Shown here: piece after piece, positions 7,713 through 15,500 of the stretch
Position numbering within the stretch: position 1 is the stretch's first letter
How the letters are laid out: the number at the start of each line of letters is the position of its first letter
From: Saccharothrix longispora
GTDB taxonomy: Bacteria > Actinomycetota > Actinomycetes > Mycobacteriales > Pseudonocardiaceae
Assembly: GCF_030852425.1 (NCBI RefSeq)
Contig: NZ_NSDM01000007.1
Coordinates: 329,979 to 393,978 of the forward strand
Length of the DNA stretch: 64,000 bases
Direction: 5' to 3'
The notes under the pieces: generated by a model
Database searches by the model: none
What the model was told of the DNA's origin: nothing
What the model saw: the letters and a program-made list of their open reading frames with translations, nothing else
Position numbers and translations under genes: made by a program

Positions 7713-9791
7713 ATGGACGACAACGCGCTCCGCGAACTGGCCGAGGAACGGCTGAGGGCCCTGGCGGGTCCCCGGGCCGTGCTGCGGGAGGACCAGTGGA
7801 CCGCGATCCGGGCCCTGGTCTCCGAGCGCAGGCGCGCCCTGGTGGTCCAGCGGACGGGGTGGGGCAAGTCCGCGGTGTACTTCATCGCCACGGCGCTGCT
7901 GCGGTCCCTGGGCGAGGGGCCGACGGTGATCGTGTCGCCGCTGCTGGCGCTGATGCGCAACCAGGTGGACGCGGCGGCGCGCGCGGGCGTGCACGCGGCG
8001 ACGATCAACTCGGCGAACACCGACCAGTGGCAGGACGTGCAGGACCGGGTGACCTCCGGCGACGTCGACGTGCTGCTGGTGTCGCCGGAGCGGTTGAACA
8101 ACCCCGACTTCCGCGACACCGTGCTGCCGTCGCTGACCGCGTCGGCGGGGCTGCTGGTGGTGGACGAGGCGCACTGCATCTCCGACTGGGGCCACGACTT
8201 CCGGCCGGACTACCGGCGGCTGCGGACGCTGCTGACCGAACTGCCGGCGGGCGTGCCGGTGCTGGCGACCACGGCGACCGCGAACGACCGCGTGGTGCGG
8301 GACGTGGCGGAGCAGCTCGGGCTGGGCGCGGGCACGGACACCCTGGTGCTGCGCGGCCCGCTGGACCGCGAGAGCCTGCGGTTGGCGGCGGTGCGGCTGC
8401 CGACCGCCGAGGCGCGGCTGGGATGGCTGGCCGAGCGGCTGGGGACCCTGCCGGGCTCGGGGATCATCTACACCCTGACCGTGGCCTCGGCGGACGACGT
8501 GGCGGCGTTCCTGCGCTCGCGCGGTTTCGAGGTGGCGGCCTACTCGGGGCGCACGGACCCGGCGGAGCGGCAGCGCGCCGAGGAGGACCTGCTCGCCAAC
8601 CGGGTCAAGGCCCTGGTGGCGACCTCCGCGCTGGGAATGGGGTTCGACAAGCCGGACCTGGGGTTCGTGGTGCACCTGGGCGCCCCGCCCTCCCCCATCG
8701 CCTACTACCAGCAGATCGGCCGCGCCGGGCGCGGCGTGGAGCGGGCGGAGGTGCTGCTGCTGCCCGGCCCCGAGGACCGCGACATCTGGGCGTACTTCGC
8801 GTCCCTGGCGTTCCCACCTGAACGGGTGGTCCGCCAGGTCCTCGACGCACTGTCGCCCGATCGAGCGATGTCAACGGCGGCGCTGGAGCCCATAGTGGAG
8901 TTGTCCCGCACCCGACTGGAAGTCGTGCTGAAGGTGCTGGACGTGGACGGCGCCGTGCGGCGGGTGCGCGGCGGGTGGCTGTCGACGGGGCAGCCGTGGT
9001 CCTACGACGCCGAGCGGTACGAGCGGATCGCGGCGGCGCGGGAGGTCGAGCAGCGGGCGGTGCTCGACTACCTGGCCACCGACGGCTGCCGCATGGAGTT
9101 CCTGCTGCGGCAGTTGGACGATCCGCACGCGGCGCCGTGCGGGCGGTGCGACAACTGCACGGGCGAGCGGCCGTCCGCGGAGGTGTCGGAGGCGGCGTCC
9201 TCGGCGGCGCGCGAGCGGCTGCTGCGGCCGGGCGTCGAGGTGGAGCCGCGCAAGATGTGGCCGACGGGCATGGCTTCGGCGGGCGTGTCCCTCTCGGGCA
9301 AGATCCCGGCGGGCGAGGCGGCGTCCACCGGGCGGGCGTTGGGGCGGCTGACCGACATCGGCTGGGGCAACCGGTTGCGGTCGCTGTTCGCCGAGCCCGA
9401 CCAGCAGATCCCGGAGGACGTGTTCGCCGCGTGCGTGAAGGTGCTGTCCTCGTGGGGATGGGCGGAACGACCGGTGGGCGTGGTGACGGTGGGGTCGCGG
9501 ACGCGGCCGGAGTTGGTGGACAGCTTCGGCCGGCGGATCGCGTCCGTCGGCAGGCTGCCGCTGCTGGGCCGGGTGTGGTTGGGCGAGGCCACGCACCGGG
9601 CCAACAGCGCGCAGCGGCTGGCAGGGCTGGTGCGCGAGTGCGAGGCACCGGACCTGTCCGGTGTGGACGGTCCCGTGCTCCTGGTGGACGACCAGGTCGA
9701 CACCGGTTGGACGATGACGGTGGCGGCCCGGCTGCTGCGGCGGGCGGGGGCGTCGGCGGTGCTGCCGTTCGCGCTGGCGGTGACGGCGTGA
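7713..9791 (+). CDS. RecQ-type DNA helicase with C-terminal phosphoribosyltransferase-like domain
   Basis: A 692-residue superfamily 2 helicase. Walker A is QRTGWGKS (about residue 48) and the RecQ-type box II is [15 protein letters not shown] (about 150). Helicase motif VI is [11 protein letters not shown], and a zinc-binding region contains CGRCDNC. The C-terminus (about 560-692) does not look like an HRDC domain. It reads like a type I phosphoribosyltransferase, with a PRPP-loop-like segment [14 protein letters not shown] near residue 656. ATG 7713 is chosen because the conserved N-terminus begins there. The stop overlaps the next gene (GTGA). The helicase assignment is firm; any transferase activity is inference. 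I recall this layout in other actinobacteria but cannot check it. Confidence 0.9.
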   Translation: MDDNALRELAEERLRALAGPRAVLREDQWTAIRALVSERRRALVVQRTGWGKSAVYFIATALLRSLGEGPTVIVSPLLALMRNQVDAAARAGVHAATINSANTDQWQDVQDRVTSGDVDVLLVSPERLNNPDFRDTVLPSLTASAGLLVVDEAHCISDWGHDFRPDYRRLRTLLTELPAGVPVLATTATANDRVVRDVAEQLGLGAGTDTLVLRGPLDRESLRLAAVRLPTAEARLGWLAERLGTLPGSGIIYTLTVASADDVAAFLRSRGFEVAAYSGRTDPAERQRAEEDLLANRVKALVATSALGMGFDKPDLGFVVHLGAPPSPIAYYQQIGRAGRGVERAEVLLLPGPEDRDIWAYFASLAFPPERVVRQVLDALSPDRAMSTAALEPIVELSRTRLEVVLKVLDVDGAVRRVRGGWLSTGQPWSYDAERYERIAAAREVEQRAVLDYLATDGCRMEFLLRQLDDPHAAPCGRCDNCTGERPSAEVSEAASSAARERLLRPGVEVEPRKMWPTGMASAGVSLSGKIPAGEAASTGRALGRLTDIGWGNRLRSLFAEPDQQIPEDVFAACVKVLSSWGWAERPVGVVTVGSRTRPELVDSFGRRIASVGRLPLLGRVWLGEATHRANSAQRLAGLVRECEAPDLSGVDGPVLLVDDQVDTGWTMTVAARLLRRAGASAVLPFALAVTA

Positions 9792-10324
9792 CGCTGGTTG
9801 CGACCAGGTTGGTGCTGCGGTCGTTCTCGGCGGCCGACGCGCCGGCGTTCGCCGCCTACCGGTCCGATCCCGAGGTGGCGCGCTACCAGGGGTGGGACGC
9901 ACCGTTCTCCGTGGCGCAGGCCGAGGAGTTCGTCCGGGAGGTCTCGGCGCTCGACCCGGCCGGGATCGGCTGGTACCAGTACGCCGTCGACGTGGGCGGG
10001 ACACTCGTCGGCGACGTCGGCGTCAACCTGCACGAAGACCACCGCCAGGCGGAGATCGGCTACACCGTGGCCCGGGAGCACCAGCGGCGGGGTTATGCGG
10101 CGGAAGCCGTGGGCCGCCTGGTGGAGCACCTGTTCACCGACCGCGGTCTGCACCGCGTGACGGCCGAGTGCGACGCCAGGAACGACCGTTCGGCCCGGTT
10201 GCTGACCCGGCTGGGCTTTCGACAGGAGGGGCACCGGGTGAAAGCGACGTGGCACAAGGGCGAATGGACCGATGATCTGCTGTTCGCACTGCTGGCAGAG
10301 GAATGGAGGGGTAAAAACACCTGA
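9788..10324 (+). CDS. GNAT family N-acetyltransferase (RimJ/RimL type)
   Basis: A 178-residue acetyltransferase of the RimJ/RimL/AAC(6') type. It begins LVATRLVLRSF as usual for this subgroup and has the acetyl-CoA pyrophosphate loop in REHQRRGYAAEAVG, then the C-terminal ARNDRSARLLTRLGF motif. The GTG start overlaps the helicase stop by four bases, so the two are probably translated from one message. The acceptor (protein N-terminus, drug or metabolite) cannot be told from sequence. Confidence 0.9.
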   Translation: MTLVATRLVLRSFSAADAPAFAAYRSDPEVARYQGWDAPFSVAQAEEFVREVSALDPAGIGWYQYAVDVGGTLVGDVGVNLHEDHRQAEIGYTVAREHQRRGYAAEAVGRLVEHLFTDRGLHRVTAECDARNDRSARLLTRLGFRQEGHRVKATWHKGEWTDDLLFALLAEEWRGKNT

Positions 10325-10382
10325 ATGCGACAGTTCGGTATCGCCACTACCGATTGCGGGGTCCATGTGGTTCGGTCCCGGC

Positions 10383-11648
10383 ATGTCCGCCGTGGATACC
10401 GAACACCGCCTTCCTGTGCGCAAACTCGTCGCAGCCTCGATCGGCAACGCCATCGAGTGGTACGACTGGACCATCTACGCCACTTTCAGCATCTACTTCG
10501 CCACGCAGATCTTCCCCAAGGACAATCCCCAGTTAGCCCTGATCAACACGTTCGCCGCCTACGCCCTGGCGTTCTTCTTCCGACCACTGGGCGGCTATCT
10601 GCTCGGCCGGTTCGCCGACCTGCGCGGGCGGCGGGCGGCGATGCTGCTGACCATCGTGCTGATGGCGGGCGGGTCGGTGGCGATCGGTCTGCTGCCCACC
10701 TACGCGCAGGTGGGGTGGCTGGCCCCGGTCCTGCTGCTGCTCGCCCGGTTGGCGCAGGGCCTGTCGGTGGGCGGTGAGGTGTCGAACGCGTCGGCGTACC
10801 TGGCGGAGATCGCACCGCCGCACCGCCGGGGCCGGTACTCGTCGTTCTTCTACATCTCCACCGGCATCTCGGTGCTGACGGCGTCGCTGCTCGGGTTCTT
10901 CATGGCCCGCTCGCTCGACGCCGCGCAGCTGGCGTCGTGGGGCTGGCGCATCCCGTTCCTGGTCGGCGGCGCGCTCGGTCTGGTGGGGCTGTGGCTGCGG
11001 CGCAGCCTGGAGGAGACCGAGCAGTTCGAGCAGAACAAGGCCAAGGCCAAGGCCCTGCGCAACCCGCTGCTGGTGACCCTGCGGGAGCACCCGAAGGCGG
11101 TCGGCCGGCTCGTCGGCTTCACGATGCTCTCGACGCTGTGCTACTACACGTTCTTCAGCGCGCTGACGCCGTTCGCGGTGTCGAAGCGGGGCGCGGACCC
11201 GGTGGACGTGTTCCTGGCGCTCTCCATCGCCACGGTCATGTTCATCGCCCTGCAGTACCCGATGGGCGCGTTGTCGGACAAGTACGGCCGCAAGCCGCAA
11301 TTGCTGGTCTGGGCGGGCGCGACGGCGTTGTTGGTGGTGCCGCTGTCGACGTTGATCGGGCCGAGCGTGGGCAACCTGCTGCTCGTGTTCTGCGTGGGTT
11401 CGGGCATCTACACGGCGATGACGTCGGTGGCCCCGGCGGTGATGAGCGAGCTGTTCCCGACGGAGCTGCGGGCACTGGGCATCGGCTCCTGGTACAACCT
11501 GACCGTCGCCCTGTTCGGCGGCACCGCGCCACTGGTGATCCAGTGGCTGCCCGGCACCCTGTTCTTCTACTACGTCGCGGGCGCCGCCGTCATCGCGTTC
11601 CTCGTCATCCTCGGCATGCCGGAGACGAAGGGCGACGAACTGCACTAA
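10383..11648 (+). CDS. MFS transporter, metabolite:proton symporter (MHS) family
   Basis: A 421-residue, 12-helix permease. The N-terminus has [20 protein letters not shown], characteristic of the MHS family (ProP, ShiA, KgtP relatives). The loop 2-3 signature is [13 protein letters not shown], and a repeat of it, [12 protein letters not shown], lies in the second half. ATG 10383 places the start just before the first helix; ATG 10365 is an alternative and neither has a clear ribosome site. Substrates of the family are organic acids or osmolytes; the substrate here is unknown. The stop overlaps the convergent proB stop by two bases. Confidence 0.92.
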   Translation: MSAVDTEHRLPVRKLVAASIGNAIEWYDWTIYATFSIYFATQIFPKDNPQLALINTFAAYALAFFFRPLGGYLLGRFADLRGRRAAMLLTIVLMAGGSVAIGLLPTYAQVGWLAPVLLLLARLAQGLSVGGEVSNASAYLAEIAPPHRRGRYSSFFYISTGISVLTASLLGFFMARSLDAAQLASWGWRIPFLVGGALGLVGLWLRRSLEETEQFEQNKAKAKALRNPLLVTLREHPKAVGRLVGFTMLSTLCYYTFFSALTPFAVSKRGADPVDVFLALSIATVMFIALQYPMGALSDKYGRKPQLLVWAGATALLVVPLSTLIGPSVGNLLLVFCVGSGIYTAMTSVAPAVMSELFPTELRALGIGSWYNLTVALFGGTAPLVIQWLPGTLFFYYVAGAAVIAFLVILGMPETKGDELH

Positions 11649-12775
11649 ATCCGCAGGGGCACGAGGTCGTCGGCGTGCACGACCTCGCGGCGCTGCTCGG
11701 CCGGCAGGTCGTGACTCGACCGGCCGATCAGCGCGGGCAGTTCGGCCGCGTCGAACGCGACCACGCCGCGCGCCACCACGTGCCCGGACGGGTCGACCAG
11801 CTCGACCACGTCACCGGCGTCGAACGCCCCCTCGACGCCGGTGACGCCGGCCGCCAGCAACGACCGCCGCCGGCCCACGACGGCGGCCACCGCGCCCTCG
11901 TCGAGGCTGAGCCTGCCGGTGGCGCCGGCGGCGTGCCCGAGCCAGAAGCGGCGGGCCGTGAGCCGGGGACCGGTGACCGCGAACGCCGTGCCGACGTCCG
12001 CCACGCTCAACGCCCGCGCCGCGTCCGACGCCCCGGCCAGCAGCACCGGGATGCCCGCCGACGCCGCCAGGTGGGCCGCCGCGAGCTTGGAGGCCATACC
12101 GCCCGTGCCGAGGCCGGACGAGCCGACCGAACCCGCCCGCACACCGTCCACGTCGGACGCGTCGACGACCTCGGTGACGCGCTGCGCGCCCGGCTTGCGC
12201 GGGTCGCCGTCGTAGAGCGCGTCCACGTCCGACAGCAGGAACAGCGCGTCCGCTCCGACGAGGTGCGCCACCAGGGCTGCCAGCCGGTCGTTGTCGCCGA
12301 ACCGGATCTCCTCCGTGGCGACCGTGTCGTTCTCGTTCACCACGGGCACGGCACCCAGCGCCAGCAACCGGGAGAACGTGCGCTGGGCGTTGCGGTAGTG
12401 CGCGCGCCGCACCACGTCGTCCGCGGTCAGCAGCACCTGGCCCACGGTCAGCGAGTAGCGGCCGAACGAGTTGGCGTACGCGTGCGCCAACGCCAACTGG
12501 CCGACGCTCGCCGCCGCCTGCTGGGTGGCGAGGTCGCGGGGCCGACGGGTCACGCCCAGCGGGGCCAGGCCCGCCGCGATCGCGCCGGAGGACACCAGCA
12601 CCACCTGGCTGCCCGCGGCGCACCGCGCGGCGACCGCGTCCACCAGGGCGTCCAACCGCGCCGGGTCGAGCCCGCCCGCGGCGGTGGTCAGCGACGACGA
12701 CCCGACCTTCACCACGACCCGGGACGCCCCGGACACGGCCTGCCGGGCCTGGGACACCGTCGCCGACCCGATCAC
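11645..12775 (-). CDS. proB: Glutamate 5-kinase ProB (with PUA domain)
   Basis: ProB phosphorylates glutamate to start proline synthesis. The 376-residue protein has the amino-acid-kinase motifs [11 protein letters not shown] and [11 protein letters not shown], the NENDTVA and FGDNDRLAA segments, [10 protein letters not shown], and a C-terminal PUA domain (about 285-376). It is the full two-domain form and is feedback-inhibited by proline in characterised members. GTG 12775 overlaps the obgE stop (GTGA), so the two genes are translationally coupled. Confidence 0.96.
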   Translation of the reverse strand: MIGSATVSQARQAVSGASRVVVKVGSSSLTTAAGGLDPARLDALVDAVAARCAAGSQVVLVSSGAIAAGLAPLGVTRRPRDLATQQAAASVGQLALAHAYANSFGRYSLTVGQVLLTADDVVRRAHYRNAQRTFSRLLALGAVPVVNENDTVATEEIRFGDNDRLAALVAHLVGADALFLLSDVDALYDGDPRKPGAQRVTEVVDASDVDGVRAGSVGSSGLGTGGMASKLAAAHLAASAGIPVLLAGASDAARALSVADVGTAFAVTGPRLTARRFWLGHAAGATGRLSLDEGAVAAVVGRRRSLLAAGVTGVEGAFDAGDVVELVDPSGHVVARGVVAFDAAELPALIGRSSHDLPAEQRREVVHADDLVPLRI

Positions 12776-14262
12776 TCGTCGTCCTCGTCGAGGTCGCCCT
12801 CGCGGGAGTCGCCCCCGTCGTGGCCGTCCTCGTCGTAGGCGCCGGGGATGCGACGCGCCTTCTTCGCCGCCAACCGCTCGGACGCCCCGACCCGGTTGTT
12901 GGCCTCCAGCCGGGCGTCCGTGCCGCGGCCGGTCATGGTCATCGCGATGCCGGCGGGCGTCGTCGGCTCCCAGTCGAACACCAGCTCGCCGATGGTGACC
13001 TGGCAGCCCGGCTCGGCGCCCTTCTTGACCAGCACGTCCTCCACGCCGAGGCGGTTCAGCCGGTCGGCCAGGTAGCCGACGGCCTCGTCGTTGCTGAAGT
13101 CGGTCTGCCTGATCCAGCGCTCGGGCCGCTCGCCGCGCACGATGAACCCACCGGGCGTCTCCGGGTCCTCGACCACGGTGAAGCCCGCGTCGTCCACGGC
13201 CCTGGGCCGCAGCACGATCCGCGTCGCCTCCTGCACCGGCTTCGCCGCCCGGTACTCCTCGACGATCCGGGCCAGCGCGAACGTCAGCTCCCGCAGGCCC
13301 TCCCGGCTGGCCGTGGACACCTCGAACACCGGCAGGCCGCGAGCCTCGATGTCGGGGCGGACCATCTCCGCCAGGTCCTTCGCCTCCGGAATGTCGATCT
13401 TGTTCAGGACCACGACGCGCGGCCGCTCGGCCAGGTCGTCGGCCAGTGACGGGGTGTACTTCGCCAGCTCCTGCTCCAGCGCGTCGATGTCCGACAGCGG
13501 GTCGCGGTCCGACTCGTAGGTCGCGCAGTCCACGACGTGCGCGAGCACCGCGCAGCGCTCGATGTGCCGCAGGAAGTCCAGGCCCAGGCCCTTGCCCTCG
13601 GAAGCGCCCGGGATCAGGCCCGGCACGTCGGCCATGGTGAAGATGGTCTCGCCGCCGGTGATCACGCCCAGGTTCGGCACGAGCGTGGTGAACGGGTAGT
13701 CGGCGATCTTCGGCTTGGCCGCGGACAGCACCGAGATCAGCGACGACTTGCCCGCGGACGGGAAGCCCAGCAGGCCCACGTCGGCGACGGACTTCAGCTC
13801 CAGCACCAGGTCGTGCGTCTCGCCCGGCTCGCCGAGCAGCGCGAACCCGGGCGCCTTGCGCGCCTTGGACGCCAGCGAGGCGTTGCCGAGGCCACCGCGA
13901 CCGCCCTGGGCGGCGATCAGGCGGGTGCCCTCGCCGGTGAGGTCGGCGACGACCTCGCCCTCGGGGGTCAGCACGACGGTGCCGTCGGGCACGCGCAGTT
14001 CGAGGTCCGCGCCGTTCGCGCCGTCGCGGTTGCCGCCCTGCCCGCCCTTGCCGTTGCCGGCGCTGGCGTTCGGGCGGAAGTGGAAGTCGAGGAGCGTGTG
14101 CACCTGGGAGTCGACGACCAGCACGACGTCGCCGCCCCTGCCACCGTTCCCGCCGTCAGGACCGCCCAGCGGCTTGAACTTCTCGCGATGCACGGAGGCG
14201 ACCCCGTTGCCCCCGTCACCTGCGGCGACGTGGATGACGACCCGGTCGACGAAGCGGGACAC
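12772..14262 (-). CDS. obgE: GTPase Obg (CgtA)
   Basis: A 496-residue ribosome-associated GTPase acting in 50S assembly and growth control. The glycine-rich Obg fold occupies about 1-158 ([23 protein letters not shown]). The G domain follows with G1 [10 protein letters not shown]3 DVPGLIPGA and G4 NKID. The C-terminal OCT domain is near 340-420, ending in an Arg/Lys and then acidic tail. ATG 14262 is at the conserved [12 protein letters not shown] start. It follows rplU and rpmA, the universal bacterial arrangement, after a strong hairpin. Confidence 0.97.
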   Translation of the reverse strand: MSRFVDRVVIHVAAGDGGNGVASVHREKFKPLGGPDGGNGGRGGDVVLVVDSQVHTLLDFHFRPNASAGNGKGGQGGNRDGANGADLELRVPDGTVVLTPEGEVVADLTGEGTRLIAAQGGRGGLGNASLASKARKAPGFALLGEPGETHDLVLELKSVADVGLLGFPSAGKSSLISVLSAAKPKIADYPFTTLVPNLGVITGGETIFTMADVPGLIPGASEGKGLGLDFLRHIERCAVLAHVVDCATYESDRDPLSDIDALEQELAKYTPSLADDLAERPRVVVLNKIDIPEAKDLAEMVRPDIEARGLPVFEVSTASREGLRELTFALARIVEEYRAAKPVQEATRIVLRPRAVDDAGFTVVEDPETPGGFIVRGERPERWIRQTDFSNDEAVGYLADRLNRLGVEDVLVKKGAEPGCQVTIGELVFDWEPTTPAGIAMTMTGRGTDARLEANNRVGASERLAAKKARRIPGAYDEDGHDGGDSREGDLDEDDE

Positions 14263-14286
14263 GGGGATTTCCTTTCAGCAGAAGCA

Positions 14287-14327
14287 ACGAGGGGCGGGAA
14301 CCGGAGTGCACCGGTCCCGCCCCTCGT
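14287..14327 (-). terminator. Hairpin between rpmA and obgE
   Basis: Arms 14287-14304 and 14311-14327 form a GC-rich stem of about 17 pairs with a single-base bulge and a 6-base loop. There is no T-run. It lies between the rpmA stop and the obgE start, so it may attenuate transcription and give more ribosomal protein than GTPase message. Confidence 0.65.
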
Positions 14328-14364
14328 CGGAGGTCGTACACGTGTCGCGGTCTGGCGACTGCCC

Positions 14365-14628
14365 TCAGGCAGCGACCTCGACCGGGACGATGTTCACGGT
14401 CTTGCGACCGCGCTTGACGCCGAACTGCACCGACCCGGGGGTCAGGGCGAACAGCGTGTCGTCCTTGCCACGACCGACGTTGACGCCGGGGTGGAACTTG
14501 GTGCCGCGCTGGCGGATCAGGATCTCGCCGGCCTTGACGACCTGACCGCCGAACCGCTTGACCCCGAGGTACTGGGGGTTCGAGTCACGGCCGTTGCGGG
14601 AGCTGGATGCACCCTTCTTGTGTGCCAT
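14365..14628 (-). CDS. rpmA: 50S ribosomal protein bL27
   Basis: An 87-residue bL27 beginning [17 protein letters not shown], so no cleaved N-terminal extension of the Firmicutes type is present. The conserved core [21 protein letters not shown] follows. bL27 reaches the peptidyl-transferase centre through its N-terminus. It lies 14 bases after rplU and is co-transcribed with it. Confidence 0.98.
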   Translation of the reverse strand: MAHKKGASSSRNGRDSNPQYLGVKRFGGQVVKAGEILIRQRGTKFHPGVNVGRGKDDTLFALTPGSVQFGVKRGRKTVNIVPVEVAA

Positions 14629-14642
14629 GGCTAGTCAGATCC

Positions 14643-14957
14643 TCACTTACCGGTGATGCCGGTGACCTCGACGCGGGTCAGCTTCTGGCGGTGACCCTGG
14701 CGCTTGTGGTAACCGGTCTTGTTCTTGAACTTGTGGATGCGGATCTTGGGACCCTTGGTCTGCTCGACGACCTTGCCGGTCACCGAGAACTTCGCCAGGG
14801 CGTCGGCGTCGGAAGTGACGTCGGAACCGTCCACCACGAGGAGCGGCGCCGCGAAGGTGATCTCGGTGTCCGGCGCGCCTTCGAGCTTCTCGACCTCGAT
14901 GACGTCACCGACAGCCACCTTGTACTGCTTGCCGCCGGTCTTGACGATCGCGTACAT
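14643..14957 (-). CDS. rplU: 50S ribosomal protein bL21
   Basis: A 104-residue bL21 with the family start [20 protein letters not shown] and the C-terminal [17 protein letters not shown]. It binds 23S rRNA near bL20. It is the first gene of the rplU-rpmA-(hairpin)-obgE-proB run; the promoter should lie in the 500-base gap upstream. Confidence 0.98.
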   Translation of the reverse strand: MYAIVKTGGKQYKVAVGDVIEVEKLEGAPDTEITFAAPLLVVDGSDVTSDADALAKFSVTGKVVEQTKGPKIRIHKFKNKTGYHKRQGHRQKLTRVEVTGITGK

Positions 14958-15457
14958 CGGGACGGAAGTCTCCTGCTACTCGACGGGACGGATCGCGCGC
15001 GCCTCGGCTCCACTGTGAAGAGCGGACTGGGCTTCGCACGACAGGGTCCACCAGGAAGGCGGGCCGCGTAACAGGTTACGTGGCGTCGGTCGGCGAGGTC
15101 AAACCGGGGTCGCCGCGACAGGAAAACCCTGGTCCGAGCCGGTGCGCCATAGTGTCGCCACAGTGGGCGCGCAGTGGCGGCACGGGGGTCGGGGCCACTC
15201 GGTCGAGCCCGCGCAGGGGTAACCCCCGAGCGGCGGCCCCCTCGGGCACAGCCAACCACGAGGGGCCGACGGCGTCGGGGGACGTGCCCGCGGCTGTGGA
15301 CGACTCCGTGGTCGCGAACGGCTCCGGCCGGCCGGGCGATCGTCATAGGACGCGGGCGATCGGACGCGGGCGGTCGGCCCCGAACGGGTGAACCGGAGCG
15401 GGTGGGCACGGGTGGGTGGCGCCGTGCGGCGGGCTGTGGAGCCCGGGGGCGGAACGG
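14958..15457. other. rplU upstream region, no gene seen
   Basis: A 500-base gap between the rne terminator and rplU. No credible reading frame is present. It should hold the rplU promoter and a long leader. A small interrupted inverted repeat, CGTAAC-AG-GTTACG, is at 15067-15080. I cannot assign a promoter box with confidence. Confidence 0.4.
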
Positions 15458-15494
15458 GCACGGGGACGACCGCGGGTGGCGGTCGTCCCCGTGC
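15458..15494 (-). terminator. Terminator hairpin after rne
   Basis: A perfect 16-bp inverted repeat (arms 15458-15473 and 15479-15494, 5-base loop) lies 6 bases beyond the rne stop codon. It is GC-rich with no T-run, as is common for actinobacterial terminators. Confidence 0.75.
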
Positions 15495-15500
15495 GTCCGG

